A DNA stretch of 64,000 nucleotides from Crossaster papposus (taxonomy: Eukaryota; Echinodermata; Asteroidea; Velatida; Solasteridae), in assembly GCA_037893245.1 (NCBI GenBank), contig JBAIAA010000103.1, positions 558,001 through 622,000 of the forward strand, given 5' to 3'. Under the pieces are notes generated by a model. It did not search any database. It saw only the letters and a list, made by a program, of their open reading frames with translations, and was not told where the DNA came from. How positions within the stretch are numbered: the stretch's first letter is position 1; each line of letters begins with the position of its first letter. Position numbers and translations under genes: made by a program. This document shows, one piece after another, positions 45,001 through 54,211 of this stretch.

Positions 45001-47824
45001 CAATACTCCAGAGACACCCCCTTCCATGTACAAGTGCCAAATCTTTCCCCTTTAGGGATGAAACGAACTCAAAAATTAAGCTTCTTTTCGAACTTGGCTC
45101 CCAGACTATCATGTTGAAATCGCAGGCGCGGTTTAGTTATCTCTGTGCGAAATGACTTCTGACTGTGCTTAACACAAAGAAAAACTACTAGCCCAAATCG
45201 AGATATCTTGGTATCATTTTTCTGCTAGAAAGATTCTTAATCCCTTCGTATAGAGTTTCGGCCTCGGAGTATAGTGGAAGTATGCTTGTTCTTTTTGTAT
45301 GGGCCACCCTGTATAATGCCGTTCTTAAGTACATTTTGCACGTGATGTTTCATTCTTAAGTTGGAATTCTGAAAAAACCTACTTGTGCACTATACCATTT
45401 GAAGTTAGAATTATTGTTGTGTTCAATATTCTAATTAAAGTGGGAGCGCTAATTATTGACTTTTAACCCGTTCTTAAGCACACAATGCATATAGGAAAAA
45501 GCGTTCTTAAAGGCAATATACACAAATTGCAAATATAACAAAAATAACTGACTAAATTATCACAAAATACTTCACTGGACTGTTAGGAAATGGGAGTCTG
45601 AAGCACCCTGTAAAATAATGGCTCCTGTGGACATTTTCAAGTAAAGTGGTATTTTTGTATCAATTTCCAACGCTGGTCACCTAACCTTTTTTCTTCAAAT
45701 ACTGCTCTAAATTGTTTATATTTAGTTATTTCACATTTTTCTTTGTAATTGATTACACATCTGTGGAGGGGTACAACTTATTATCGGACCTTACAATTCC
45801 CCAACGTCTACAAATTGCTCCGTCTCTTATTAAGTGGTATCGGGGTACCTACAAGAACATGATTGGTTTTCTTGATTTGTGCAGCATCTACGAACACAGA
45901 ACGTCAAATAAGTCAGTGTAACATTATTTGCTATCATATACCAACCCCCTAAATCCATTTATTTCTGAAAATTACAGCAAAAGCAAACGATGTACATTCT
46001 CTTTAATTGCATTAACCTGCGTTTAACTAGCCTTACGTGCTGACGGTTCGACTCTTGGGCTAAACTTTTTAATTATAACGGCAACACTATACGCTATAAT
46101 TAGGCCATATTCTTAAGCATGGAAATGCAGAAGATTTCTCATTCGTAAGTTATTTATTATAAGTTAATCGAAGATTATGTTCTCCCATCGAAACGGTGCT
46201 TGTGCGCGACATTCTAATTAAAAGTTAATTTGGGTGGTAAATGCCTTTAACTGCAACCTGTTTTAAACACATGTGTTTAAAACATAGGGCCTTTTCGAAA
46301 CCTTTGCTTCGTCTTCAGCTTCGGCTTCGCCTTCGAATTCCGATTTACTGAGAAGCAAATAGAAATTAAAGCAAATATAAATAGTCTAACTGTTGGGTTC
46401 ATATCAATGAATTGAATGTTTCTGAAGCACAACAGGCATCAAAATGTGGCAGGGGATCTCGCAGTTGGGAATCTATAACCGCCTTAAGCCAAAGACCAAG
46501 ACAAAGCCAGGGATTCGACAAGGCCTTAAAACACAGTTTTTACAGTGTACTGCAATCTTTTCTTTTTATTAAAGGTTTCGCGTGTAAAAATTCCATTTAT
46601 TAATTCTGAATTGTTCACCAACTAACAGTAGTAGCCTATTAATAAAGTAGCCAAAGTAGCCTACCTCAATCCTGAAGTTTCAGGGGTCAGAATCTGTTAT
46701 TTTAGCCTTTGCTCTTTTCAGGGACAGTATACCCATGGCAGTACAAGCCAGTACAAAGTAAACAAGTTGCCTTTACTTTGTCTGGTTATCTTTAAATTTC
46801 TATTACGGACTTATGAAAGATTTCTGATAAAAAAGTCGTGTGTGTATAGTAAGATGAATCACAATTTTGTCCTTTGTATTTCCAGCCCTGGACACACACC
46901 TGTATAATCCTGTATAATCACAGTAGGTTAATAAAACCCTAAAAGCAATTAACCTTGGCCACGACTACGGCAGTAATACCAGTCATGCTTTACACCTATT
47001 CCTGGTGTTTTACTCTGCAAGAATGTTCCTTATAAACCAGCAGAACGACAACATATCACCGACGTCACGGGGGCCCAAATTTTCCTTAAATATTTCCTTT
47101 TTTTTAAATATATATTTGCAGTTCCTCGTATCAAACTAAAGTACACTGCACTGTTAAATAGTATTGCTATGAAATATTTCTGCCACTCAAAGGCAATTAC
47201 CCCTATCCCATTATATTATTTCTTTGTTCTCTTTGTATTAGTCACTATTATCAATTTAAATTAAATATTTAAATCTATTTTACTGACGATATTAAATTAA
47301 ATATTGCCGAGGTTAATCTGCCTAGACTGCTATAGACTAGGGCTAGGTGCAGCTTCTAAAACAAACCAGAAATCTAAGTGAAAGAAACACTTTGTACTTT
47401 TATTCAACTACAAATGTTCAACTAATAATCATCAAAGAGGGTTAAGCCGACGCAGTATGTGTTTAACATTAAAGCACCGAAGACACGTTGACGTGACCAG
47501 CGCTATGTTTGTAGTAGAACAGCACACCATATCCACCTACGTTCCCGGACCCAGAAAGTGGTCGAGCCCTCACCCTTGCACCGCGTTTTTTCAAGCTATA
47601 GATATCTTTGTGTGTTAACAAACCTTTTCGTGGCGGCCTTTATCCTTTATCCACTCTGCATACGTTTCCAGCACCAATGCCCTTTTTTCCTCGTCTGACA
47701 TCGGTCCTTCGCGTGTCTCAAATTTACTTATGGCCCCTTTTCTCCTCTCAGCCAACTCCTTCTCAATCCGCTGCAGATCTGCGTCAGTCATTGTTGAAGT
47801 AGTTTTTGTTTTTAATTCCTCCAA
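26871..47824 (-). CDS. METTL27 (WBSCR27)-like SAM-dependent methyltransferase, five-exon gene (span)
   Basis: Exons are 47824-47624, 30067-29945, 29220-29085, 27278-27186 and 27067-26871; the phases agree and give 249 residues, close to the 245 of human METTL27. The protein is a class I (Rossmann-fold) methyltransferase. Motif [12 protein letters not shown] lies at about 96-106, the acidic ribose-binding strand IDALD at 117-121, [13 protein letters not shown] at about 155-167 and [15 protein letters not shown] at about 179-193. The N-terminal segment [13 protein letters not shown] + DLVQLGF corresponds to the YD.WA..Y..D..LGY signature of the family. The substrate is unknown. Intron 1 (17.6 kb) contains a Polinton fossil, a LINE and a Ty3 element; intron 3 contains a minisatellite copied from exon 3. 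The splice model rests on sequence only. Confidence 0.8.
27186..27278 (-). CDS. METTL27-like exon 4
   Basis: Acceptor gatgtag, donor gttagt. It encodes (D)[13 protein letters not shown] to MIRITKP(G); both split codons join in phase with exons 3 and 5. Confidence 0.8.
27375..27632. mobile_element. Palindromic MITE in intron 3
   Basis: Ends tagtcttgtttgcaagac and gtctttcaaacaagacta are inverted copies. Flanks ttccatcc and gtccatcc suggest an 8-bp target duplication, as in hAT elements. Related pieces occur at 13730-13890 and 18775-18960. Confidence 0.65.
27958..29084 (-). repeat. ~80-bp minisatellite copied from the exon 3/intron 3 boundary
   Basis: About 14 copies of an ~80-bp unit lie in intron 3, directly next to exon 3. 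Each unit contains the last ~45 bp of exon 3 (tctaatcgtctgcctatcg), the donor and ~34 bp of intron. Many copies keep gtgagt; others have gtgaat. Two sub-types alternate (cccaggtgctgcccgaag and ccatgtgctccaagaag). Confidence 0.9.
29085..29220 (-). CDS. METTL27-like exon 3
   Basis: Acceptor aacgcag, donor gtgagt. It encodes [18 protein letters not shown] through [15 protein letters not shown], the segment holding the acidic SAM-ribose residues. Its 3' end is the source of the adjacent minisatellite. Confidence 0.85.
29465..29800. repeat. AGCATTTGCTT-word cluster in intron 2
   Basis: The words agcatttgct, aagtaaatg and cgtatg(a/g)ataaaa recur in both orientations, and the two edges are roughly inverted. 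It is probably a small decayed TIR element. Confidence 0.45.
29945..30067 (-). CDS. METTL27-like exon 2
   Basis: Acceptor cttcgcag, donor gtatgt; 41 codons in phase 0 at both ends. It contains SAM-binding motif [14 protein letters not shown]. Confidence 0.85.
30120..33520 (-). mobile_element. Polinton (Maverick) fossil, heavily broken
   Basis: On the minus strand, pieces of a protein-primed family B DNA polymerase of the Polinton type are recognisable between about 30900 and 33470. They include an NDNHYDLI segment followed by a Cys/His-rich stretch, and a HDMLRDK segment. On the plus strand at 30180-30600 an acidic segment resembles an uncharacterised Polinton protein. The copy is an old fossil with many breaks. 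A 1.25-kb fold-back MITE sits inside the polymerase region. No capsid or integrase gene and no Polinton ends were recognised. Confidence 0.7.
31434..32685. mobile_element. 1.25-kb fold-back MITE, Harbinger-type, inside the Polinton fossil
   Basis: The two arms (31434-32030, 32078-32685) are inverted copies over ~600 bp around a ~45-bp loop. The ends are tagtccagg ... cctggacta, flanked by TTA on both sides (31431-31433, 32686-32688), the usual PIF/Harbinger duplication. No ORF. Confidence 0.85.
33521..33900. other. No gene; left neighbour of a short tandem repeat
   Basis: No exon or repeat recognised. It may be further decayed Polinton sequence. Confidence 0.3.
33905..34265 (+). repeat. ~105-bp tandem repeat, three diverged copies, one split by a MITE
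   Basis: The copies share ttaatactacacttc, tacagtctat and cccattgattgcatccagac words. The first copy is interrupted by the small palindrome at 33972-34068. Confidence 0.6.
33972..34068. mobile_element. Short palindromic MITE of AACGTTC words
   Basis: Ends ccagctaacacataacg and cgttatgtgttatagctgg are inverted. The interior is reiterated gaacgttc/aacgtt. Elements of this look are known from many invertebrates and fishes. Confidence 0.75.
34305..34680 (+). repeat. Loose repeat with AAAAAGGTCAAACT words
   Basis: Five to six copies of (caa)aaggtcaaactgt at spacings of 50-100 bp, in AT-rich sequence. No gene. Confidence 0.45.
34681..35160. other. Intron 1 sequence, nothing recognised
   Basis: Near 35110-35140 a string gttgtaaactggttaattgg occurs in inverted form at about 43367-43396, on the far side of the LINE. 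The LINE may sit in an older palindromic element. Confidence 0.4.
35162..36162 (-). mobile_element. L2/CR1-like LINE, 3' part
   Basis: The minus strand encodes the C-terminal reverse transcriptase and thumb region of a CR1/L2-type [20 protein letters not shown], then [13 protein letters not shown] and [20 protein letters not shown]. The 3' end is an ATT-repeat tail (35162-35176) after ttatatagcgcattac, a common LINE tail. It continues at 42503 on the other side of the Ty3 insertion, where YADDTQLYL, the RT active site, is found. The copy is 5' truncated (no endonuclease). Confidence 0.85.
36163..36731 (+). repeat. 5' LTR of the Ty3 element
   Basis: It begins tgtggtgaattcc and ends gaaccaccaaaa. 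A TATAAAAG box lies at about 36299-36306. A likely primer-binding site (tggtgacctcgac) follows directly. Confidence 0.9.
36765..37484 (+). CDS. SGNH/GDSL-hydrolase-like leader ORF in the Ty3 element
   Basis: The ORF of 239 residues lies between the LTR and gag. It has the marks of an SGNH hydrolase: ADSRG near the N-terminus (putative nucleophile S10), AAGIND (block III GxND, N69) and YDGLH (block V DxxH, D209/H212). Spacing and total length suit a single-domain esterase. A lysine/arginine-rich stretch (residues 186-200) precedes block V and may bind nucleic acid. Esterase-like ORF1 proteins are known from CR1-type LINEs; in a Ty3 element such an ORF ahead of gag is unusual. No experimental function is implied. 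Confidence 0.65.
   Translation: MIRYLFVADSRGHKFSKYSKPEPKAFSFTVDFVVIRGSKIYNLVGPTVRKLSSYNANDRVVVRLAAGINDLTKFEYDITHEYRVLKPSNHTAESLFTELDNFKGAIVSARPNTLVSFVTIPPMSFAKFQASKKLSVPILSKNDIQGFQRNHNAITDDVNERIIQHNSIPQSRIVLRTLSWHNTIRKVEKRTRRGKTTRNARNHFAHLYDGLHGDFKLKQRWFSEMYRSFMIDYTTLQQL
37498..38746 (+). CDS. Ty3 gag region (interrupted by a SINE)
   Basis: The first part (37504 on) starts [20 protein letters not shown] with [17 protein letters not shown], a gag signature of metazoan Ty3 elements. The later part (from about 38270) ends with [14 protein letters not shown], the compact zinc knuckle of this clade. A tRNA-derived SINE occupies about 37957-38265. Confidence 0.8.
37957..38265 (-). mobile_element. 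tRNA-derived SINE inserted in gag
   Basis: On the minus strand it starts near 38262 with ggagtgtcgtggccaagcgg, an A-box-like head, and has gagttcgaatctcgg as a B box. The conserved core gtgtccttaagcaaggcac follows. Flanks tttagtttc and tatagtttc look like the target duplication. Confidence 0.8.
38758..41856 (+). CDS. Ty3 pol polyprotein: protease, reverse transcriptase, RNase H, integrase
   Basis: The uninterrupted frame covers 1032 residues. Aspartic protease [13 protein letters not shown] lies near residue 25. Reverse transcriptase has [11 protein letters not shown] near 320, RNase H has [13 protein letters not shown] near 475 and TDHKPL near 540, and integrase has the H..H..C..C zinc segment near 670-705 followed by the DDE core ([28 protein letters not shown]). 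The C-terminal [15 protein letters not shown] is typical of the family. The frame lacks its own ATG and is probably expressed by read-through or frameshift from gag, as is usual for the family. Confidence 0.92.
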   Translation: MSGKPKSRLFYITDRISGTRFLIDTGAEVSVLPPTRTDKKNSSPYTLQAVNKSIISTYGERSMTIDIGLRRAFKWIFIIAEVPIPIIGADFLRHFSLVVDMKNRKLIDSQTELEIRGCKTSVVSPKPMFSIPETDNVYHALLNQFPEITKPNYDETAIKHTVTHHIHTRGPPVYSKPRRLASNKLPIAKAEFNHMLELGIIRPSESAWSSPLHMVPKKTGDWRPCGDYRALNNATTPDRYPIPHIHDFTATLNNKKVFSKIDLVKAYHQIPIEPSDIPKTAITTPFGLFEYVRMPFGLRNAAQTFQRFIDQVLNGLDFVYAYIDDVLIASIDEQEHRQHLELVFERLRQYGVVINPNKCQFGATSLEFLGHYIDNNGILPLNDKIKVLKDFPIPQTIRKLREFLGLINFYRRFIPNCADILQPLTDLLSGRPKSKNQAIVLSETALKAFQTAKSCLAEATLLVHPNAKSSLCLMTDASSVAIGGAIHQCVDNVVMPIAFFSKRLQPAETKYSTFGRELLAVYLSIRHFRHLLEGRDFCILTDHKPLTYAFTAKPDRYSPREIRHLDYISQFSTDIRHVKGSENTVADALSRLDIAMTSTTSIGIVDYDAIACKQKTDEELFKLRKSSNLKFQEMPLFTSHGTITCDVSTGQPRPYIPPEFRRSVFNSIHGTSHPGIRATQRLITQRFVWSSINKDIRSWTKHCIQCQRAKVHRHSVTPIGSFATPDARFNHIHIDIVGPLPPSQGSNYLLTCIDRFTRWPEAVPISNITAETVARAFVERWVATYGVPATITTDRGSQFESSLFRNLSRLLGCNRIRTTAYHPQANGLVERFHRQLKSAFKAQTEPNRWTESLPLILMGIRTSLKVDLGCSVAELVFGTTLRLPGEFIVPMEEFQVLDPNSYVDRLRRIMTELKPVRTTPSKLFSRLHKDLYSCTHVFVRIDKVRKSLQPPYHGPFRVLDRKDKFFIIDINGKNNTVSIDRLKIAYTDEIQPSQTSRPMVEQDKPTKPAEHPDRFTRSGRHVRWPSRYLSEK
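41934..42502 (+). repeat. 3' LTR of the Ty3 element
   Basis: Appears identical to 36163-36731. A purine-rich tract (ggtgggga) lies just upstream. Confidence 0.9.
42503..43026 (-). mobile_element. LINE continuation plus flank, first copy of a duplicated block
   Basis: This resumes the LINE split by the Ty3 element ([18 protein letters not shown] on the minus strand) up to its 5' truncation near 42610, followed by unique flank. The same 524 bp recurs at 43262-43785. Confidence 0.85.
43027..43785 (-). repeat. Second copy of a ~760-bp tandem duplication including the LINE end
   Basis: 43027-43261 matches 35928-36162 and 43262-43785 matches 42503-43026. This second copy has no Ty3 element at the junction, so the duplication is older than the Ty3 insertion. 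Confidence 0.85.
43786..44848. other. Intron 1 sequence, no gene recognised
   Basis: A catgta microsatellite lies at about 43941-43966. The rest holds no exon-like frame; a gcgtccaaaatggccgccag string near 44060 is of a type common in dispersed repeats. Confidence 0.4.
44852..45242. mobile_element. Palindromic TIR element (MITE)
   Basis: The ends carry gaatcttagctttctag / aaatgataccaagat and their complements (atcttggtatcattt / ctagaaagattc). The centre is unique, with no ORF of interest. Confidence 0.65.
45243..47623. other. Intron 1 sequence, no gene recognised
   Basis: AT-rich. One open stretch at 45712-45921 has a protein-like look but no recognisable domain and no clear splice sites. 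Around 46290-46345 there is a cttcggcttcgcc run related to the palindromic element at 53488-53700. Confidence 0.4.
47624..47824 (-). CDS. METTL27-like exon 1
   Basis: The 67 codons run from the ATG at 47824 to the donor gtttgt (47623-47618), phase 0, matching exon 2. An internal ATG (codon 12, MTDADL) may be the true start. The end of the exon, [13 protein letters not shown], fits the family signature before motif I. A paralogous copy lies at 1653-1453. Confidence 0.75.
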
Positions 47825-47910
47825 TTGTGACGAGAATGCCGGTATTTTTGTTGCGTATTACCACAGATACTAAAGAGGGAAAGATAGGACACGGCGGCAT
47901 AAAAGTGAAA
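47825..47910 (-). promoter_or_regulatory. Conserved 5' flank of METTL27-like exon 1
   Basis: Shared with 1654-1735 upstream of the paralogous exon; contains aatgccggtatttttgttgc and aaagtgaaac words. Confidence 0.4.
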
Positions 47911-47999
47911 CAAAGTACTTGTTCAGATGGGGAAGGACGCCTCGCACGGTACACTGTGTAAAGGGGCGGGCTTTCGAAAATTTAACGACGCAGGAAACA

Positions 48000-48241
48000 T
48001 ATAGACGATGTGCCTCTGTTTACATCTGTATTCAAATGTGCCCGTCAATATGCGCACGCATCATGTTTTACATACATTTGGTCAAGAGATGACATCAGAG
48101 GTCACATAATTCAAAGGCGATCTGACCTGCGACGTCACTCTTTAAGCAAATGTTATGTAAAACACGATGGGTGCGCATCACTGCCGGGCACATTTTGAAT
48201 ACAGATGTAAACACGTGACGTCAGAGGGCACATCGTCTATA
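48000..48241. mobile_element. Palindromic MITE upstream of the METTL27-like gene
   Basis: Ends tatagacgatgtgcc and ggcacatcgtctata are perfect inverted copies. Further in, tttacatctgtattcaaa and its complement, and catgttttacata with its complement, continue the stem over most of the 240 bp. Confidence 0.85.
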
Positions 48242-48838
48242 CGACGGAGGTGCACGCACCGACGCACAATAATAATAAAATGGAAGCCGGGTATATCTAT
48301 TACATAATATTCAGTTTGCTATTGGGTATTCATAGGGACAAATTTAACGGCCATATTGCCGCGAAAATTCATAATTATGAACAACTTGCGCGCATCTGCT
48401 CAATGGAGCTCTGTGACCCTACGCTCAGCACATGAAAATGACACAAAAACGGAGCGCTCATTGCAAACTTTTGTCAGTAAAAAGAAAGTACGTCTATTTT
48501 TCTTACCAACTCGCTACACATGAACTGCATGAACTGCTTGAAACCACTCTCAACAAGAACCGAACCATTTTGTTTTGCTATCACCGCAAAATCTTCCGGG
48601 AAAACTATCTCGCTGTATAATAGGGTAATGCACAGAGGATTTTCCGGAAAAGGCTTGGATGTGGTGGAGCTTAATTAATCGTTAGATCATGCCATAATCA
48701 CTGTGAATGAGTTTGGCTTGGAACTTGTATATAGAGGTGACTATAATAACAATAACTTTCACCTGACTACTAATCTTTTTATTTAATCCAATCTTTTTAT
48801 TTCGCACAATTTGAGACAGAGGCTGCCTTTTTATTTCA
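48242..48838. other. No gene recognised
   Basis: Short chance frames only. It leads into the BEL/Pao fossil. Confidence 0.4.
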
Positions 48839-51654
48839 ACATGGCGGCCGGAAAATGGCCTTCAAAGGCTATAGATTACCTCGACAAAACAGGCCGCTAT
48901 CCCAATATCATGAAGCTTGTTGAATTTATTGGAAGGGCTGCCAGGGAGGCCAACGATACTGTGTATGGGTTTGAGGAAAGGAGCAGCAGGAAATCCAAGA
49001 AGGGATCCAACTTCAACGTCCAAGCCAAGACTACATCACAGCCATCTGCTCAAAGAACCCAACCGAACAAAGGAAATGGATACCAGCATGCTCAGAAACA
49101 GTCTTGTCCCCTGCGCTCTGGAGGGCATCAGTTAGTTGAGTGTAGCCAGTTCACTAAGATGAGTCCACATCGTCTCGTTGTAGCCCGAAAGAACAGGTTA
49201 TGTTTCAATTGCATGACGGCTAGACGCCACTTTGCCAGAGGATGTGATCAGGGTCTTGTGGAGTTGGAGGTTACAAAGTGAGACACTCAAAACTACTGCA
49301 CGATGTGTTCCAGTCTTCAAGTATCAACGTTCAAGCCCCGACAGAGCTACGGTCAACTGACAGCCAGAACATGAGAGCTACCAGTCTTGCATGCGGAGTG
49401 GACCAGATTACTAACAAGGTGGATTTGCCTATCGTTGCGGTAATCGTGAAGGGTGTCGGCAGAAGTGACAGCATCAAGACTCATGCTCTACTCGACCCTA
49501 GATATACCAAAGAGATGAACTAGCCGGTTAAGAAGGGCTACGCCAAGAAGGTGGCAGACGAAGAGCTCAACAATTCTCCCGGCGCAACCTGGTACCTGCC
49601 TCACCACACCACAAACCAGATAAGCTGAGAGTCGTGTTTGACTGTGCAGCCAAGAGTCATGGGATGTCTCTCAATGACACTGTTCTACAGGGGCCGGATA
49701 TGATAAATAAGCTTGTGGGAGTCAACATGCGCTTTCGCGAGCACAATGTCGGCTTGATGGACGACGTCGAACAAATGTTCCACCAGGTGCAAGTTCAGAG
49801 AGAACACTGAGATGCCATGAAGTTTCTTTGGTGGCCGAAAGGAGACACAACTCAGCCACCAGATGTTTTCCGAATAACAGTTCACCTGTTTGGGGCGTTT
49901 GGAGCCCGAGCTGTGCTAACTTTGCACTAAGAGTAAGACGCACAGCAGAGGACAACAAAGACAAATTCAGTGCTGATGTGGTGGTCACGGTAAAAGAAAA
50001 CTTCTATGTTGATGACTGCAACAAGTCTGTGCAGTCTGAAGAGGAAGCTGTTCTGATGGCAAAGCAGCTGACTGACCTGTTGGCAATTGGAGGTTTCTGC
50101 TTGACCAATGGATTAGTAGCAGCAGAAAGGTCTTAGAATCTATACTACAAGTTAACAGGGCTAAAGTAATCAAGGACCTTGACCTTGAGCCTTAGGAGTT
50201 CATTGGGACACAGAGAATGATCTGCTCGGTATTAAATTAAAATCAAAGTCCAGATGTCGCACCAAAAAAAGGTCTGCTTAGTGTCGTCTGCTCTGTGTAC
50301 GACCCCCTTGGGTTTGTGTGCCCATACATCCTTCAAGCCAAGATTATGTTCCAGAACGAGTGCAGAATTATGGGTAAAGGCTGGGATAATCCCTTGGAGG
50401 TTGACACCGAACGGCACTGGGTCAGGTTGGAAGATCTTTCCATGATGAATAGGTTTACCACGGAGAGGTGTCTTGTTCCCGACTGGTTTGGGTAGATTCG
50501 TGAGTGTCAACTCCATCACTTCCCTGATGCCTCACAAGACGCATATGGTAGCGTTTCCTACTTACGTCTTGTCAACACCCAAGGAGTTGTCTGCAGCAGT
50601 TTCTTGGTCGGCAAGTCTCGTTTAGCGCCTTTAAAGACCATTACACTCTTAAAAATCCCGGGTCAGATCTGACCCGGAAAGGGTCAGATCTGACCCGGAT
50701 TCCGGGTCCCAGGGGGCCTGACCCATTCCGGGTCAGCGTGACCCGGAGTTCCGGGTCAGAATTTCCTGACCCGGAAAAGGGTTGCTTTTAAATGACCCGG
50801 AAATAGGGTTTCCGGGTTAAATAATACTGACCCGGAATACCGGGTCAAAAATTTTGTGCCCCAGAATCTGGATTTCCGGGTCAATATTTTCTGACCCGGG
50901 ACCCGGGTCACACACAATGACCCAGAAGCCGGGTCAAATGCAAAAATTCTGGGTAAAAAAATAGCCCGTTCCGGGTCGTGTTTTTGACCCGGAACAGGTC
51001 AAACATGACCCATTCCGGGTTAAAAGTGACCCGGAATCTGAGGCTTAGGGTTGGATTGACCCGGGGAACGGCATAGGATTGACCCGGAGAATGGGGTTGA
51101 ATTGACCCGGAAATTGTATTTAGATCGCTGTAACTTATTCTATATTGTTCTAGACTTGTCAAACGGGCATTGCCGACTTGCACCTAGCTGGCATCTTAAG
51201 TCAGATCAATTTCAGAAGTGATACATACACGTACATACATTCAGTGTATATTTGCATGTCTTGTCCGTCCAATCTTCAGAAGAGATGTAATGTTTTTTTC
51301 CACAACATGCATGTTTATCTCATTTAAGACCTGCTGTCTTCAAGATGGGGGAGCAATAAGAAAAAGAGAAACTACAATTTTGTGTTTACGTACATGCCAG
51401 TTAAATATCACATTTTATTCATCTAGGGCAAAAATAACTATTTGAGGATTTGCAGGAAAGTTGCACAGTGGGAAATAATCTATACTGTTACTCTCAAACA
51501 AACAAAACTACAAAAACTGTACAGTAAAAACGAAACAGCTGCAGTGTGTTCACATTATAATGCAGATTTAGTGGATATTTCTGCTTTGATACTGAACCAT
51601 ACGAAGCTGCATTAGGGACATGGCAAAAATAATTAATTTCTCTCACTTCAGCTA

Positions 51655-52385
51655 ACTCGTACGTAGGACTCGCATGTCCCACGTAGAACTCGCATGTCCC
51701 ACGTACGACTCGCATGTCCCACGTACGACTCGCATGTCCCACGTACGACTCGCATGTCCCACGTACGACTCGCATGTCCCACGTACGACTCGCATGTCCC
51801 ACGTACGACTCGCATGTCCCACGTACGACTCGCATGTCCCACGTACGACTCGCATGTCCCACGTACGACTCGCATGTCCCACGCACGACTCGCATGTCCC
51901 ACGCACGACTCGCATGTCCCACGCACGACTCGCATGTCCCACGCACGACTCGCATGTCCCACGCACGACTCGCATGTCCCACGCACGACTCGCATGTCCC
52001 ACGCACGACGTGCATGTCCCACGCACGACGTGCATGTCCCACGCACGACGTGCATGTCCCACGCACGACGTGCATGTCCCACGCACGACGTGCAAGTCCC
52101 ACGCACGACGTGCAAGTCCCACGCACGACGTGCAAGTCCCACGCACGACGTGCAAGTCCCACGCACGACGTGCAAGTCCCACGCACGACGTGCAAGTCCC
52201 ACGCACGACGTGCAAGTCCCACGCACGACGTGCAAGTCCCACGCACGACGTGCAAGTCCCACGCACGACGTGCAAGTCCCACGTACGACGTGCAAGTCCT
52301 ACGTACGACGTGCAAGTCCTTTGTACGACGTGCAAGTCCTACGTACGACGTGCAAGTCCTACGTACGACATGCAAGTCCTACGTG
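51655..52385. repeat. 20-bp minisatellite, about 36 copies, with ordered variant blocks
   Basis: The unit is cgtacgactcgcatgtccca at the left. Variants appear in blocks from left to right: cgtacg to cgcacg, then ctcgcatg to cgtgcatg, then gtgcaag, and at the right end cgtacg again with tcct. No stop codon falls in several frames, so long spurious ORFs appear on both strands. Confidence 0.95.
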
Positions 52386-52663
52386 AGCATGTTTTGTTTA
52401 TGATATGCAGATGAGTTGAAAAAATGATACCTTCTTGGTCTGTCAAGTTTGTAGTCATTCTATGATTCTAATAAAAGAAAGAGTAAATTGTTTTTAAAAT
52501 GCAAGGCAAAGAATTTAAAAAGTATGTAAAAAAAATTAATAAAAAGTTACAACTTTAAGATGACGTCATCATAACATGTGTAATACAAACAAAGTACTGG
52601 AATACTAATTTCAGAGTCAGTTGGAGTGTGTACAAACTGCAAAGTTTCATGAAAGGTAGGATA

Positions 52664-52832
52664 CACCATTATACAGTTGTTGACTGCTGTGGTGTGGGAT
52701 GCATTTTGAACACCCGAGATATGCATAAGCAACCCCAGGCGAAGCCGAGTGTGCTATGCGTCCCCGAGGGTGTTCCAAACGTCATATCCCACATCACAGC
52801 AGTCGACAATTGTTTTGTTAAACCTTTGCCTT
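52664..52832. mobile_element. Small palindromic element
   Basis: Left gttgttgactgctgtg / tgtgggat and right atcccacatcacagcag / tcgacaattg are inverted, with gaacaccc / gggtgttc further in. Confidence 0.65.
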
Positions 52833-53219
52833 GAAACTCAGCAGACATTTATGAGGACTAAAGATACATTGTACAAAACGTTTTATAACATTTTTTTTTA
52901 CTGTAGTATTCACGCAAGTATTTACTTAAAAAGTTTACTACCGAATTATTAAGAAATATCTTATTTGAAAGTAAAATAATGAGTCTAAACATCCAGCAGA
53001 ATAATGTTATCACTGGTTTTCAGACTTTTGGGAGCCAAGAAATGCCCTGAGTGACCAAACACACGCAGAGGTCGATTGTCTCTCTTTCCCCTCTCCGAGG
53101 CCATACACTCCCAATGAAACACTGCCAAGGGAAGGAGATATCTAGTACAAAACAGTTTAAAGCAAACATTGCCCGTCTTTCAACAAATACCATTATCTGC
53201 TCCGGCTTGAGTTGCTCAC

Positions 53220-53295
53220 CAATGATCAGTACGAAAGGCTGTTTGAGTGTTAGCGTGTCCAGGTACTCTGGGATGTTCGTCGTATACGTACCAAT
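53220..53295 (-). CDS. Possible exon 2 of an unknown gene piece
   Basis: Acceptor tgaatgtag and donor gtgagc bound a 76-bp open stretch reading GTYTTNIPEYLDTLTL and QPFVLIIG. It joins in phase 0 to the candidate first exon at 54211-54137. No domain recognised and no following exon found. Confidence 0.4.
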
Positions 53296-53487
53296 CTACA
53301 TTCAGGGTAAAAATAAAGATACACATTTGAATGTACGGTACACATGATGTATGCATTATAAACCACACAATTGAACACAATCTTCATCTTCACCCGAGAC
53401 ACTTCTTCATGTTTATATTAATTTCATCTTGCAAAAGTCATCTTTAAACATTACATGTATGTATGGTGCAGTAAAAGTATTTTGACA

Positions 53488-53702
53488 GTTATCCAAACCC
53501 CAGTTTCGGCTCGGGTTCCATCACCATTGCCAACTGCATGAACGAAGTTTAATCGGAGTCAAAGCTGTGGTTTGGAAAACGCCTATGGTCGTTTTGGAAA
53601 CCACAGCTGTCAGGCTGTGTTTCTGGTGGGCTTCGTTAATGCAGTTTAGCAATGTTGATGGAGCCGAAGCTGGAGTTTGGAAAAACGGTCACGAGTTAAA
53701 TA
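53488..53702. mobile_element. Small palindromic element
   Basis: Left ccaaaccccagtttcggctc and right agccgaagctggagtttgg are inverted, with gaacgaag / cttcgtta and aagctgtggttt / aaaccacagct further in. Confidence 0.7.
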
Positions 53703-54136
53703 AACAGAGTTTGGCTACACTGTTAATAAGCTCTACGGCTACACTTACTTCGTCATGCTTGACTGAAATTAAATTTTAAATAGGGCCTCAGCATTTCTCG
53801 AAAATTGTAAGGTAAGACTAGTACTTTTTTCAGTAAGTAGTAGGCTTTTGACAGCATAATAAAAGCGAGTGATTGATACTAGATTATAGAACATAGGAGT
53901 AAAATTAAAAACTACATGTAGTACAGTTCCTTGGACAGCTGCCTGCGGAAATACAAAAATGGTGGCCTGTCCTGTAGCGCGCATGTGGGCATGGCGGGGG
54001 CAATGTGGCGAGGTACTCCATGTTAAACAGAGTACGGAGTTCATCGTCTATCGTATGTAAACCATGGTAAACAAAGTGATGCGTTCTACAAAACCATGAC
54101 AAAACTAACATAAACTCTTATCTCGCTCTATCTTAC

Positions 54137-54211
54137 CTTCAAATGTATCCGAGTACCGTTCCAATCCCATTCTTTTAACCTTTCAAGTTGAACAAATTCG
54201 GACATTGTCAT
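54137..54211 (-). CDS. Possible first exon of an unknown gene piece inside the GACCCGG element
   Basis: An ATG at 54211 in good context opens 25 codons (MTMSEFVQLERLKEWDWNGT...) that end at a consensus donor gtaaga. It lies ~1.2 kb inside the right end of the element. It could be a captured host promoter and first exon, or the start of the element's own gene. I do not recognise the protein. Confidence 0.4.

Noticed and set aside
45712-45921. Plus-strand ORF with a protein-like look ([19 protein letters not shown])
   Set aside because: No domain recognised, no clear splice sites, no neighbour to join.
51494-52414. Long ORFs (up to 293 codons) on both strands with HVVRGTC / PTHDVHVP-like repeats
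   Set aside because: They are by-products of a 20-bp minisatellite without stop codons; several frames and both strands are open at once.
52664-52832. Palindrome considered as a ribozyme or RNA gene
   Set aside because: No hammerhead or other catalytic core motif; better explained as a small MITE.
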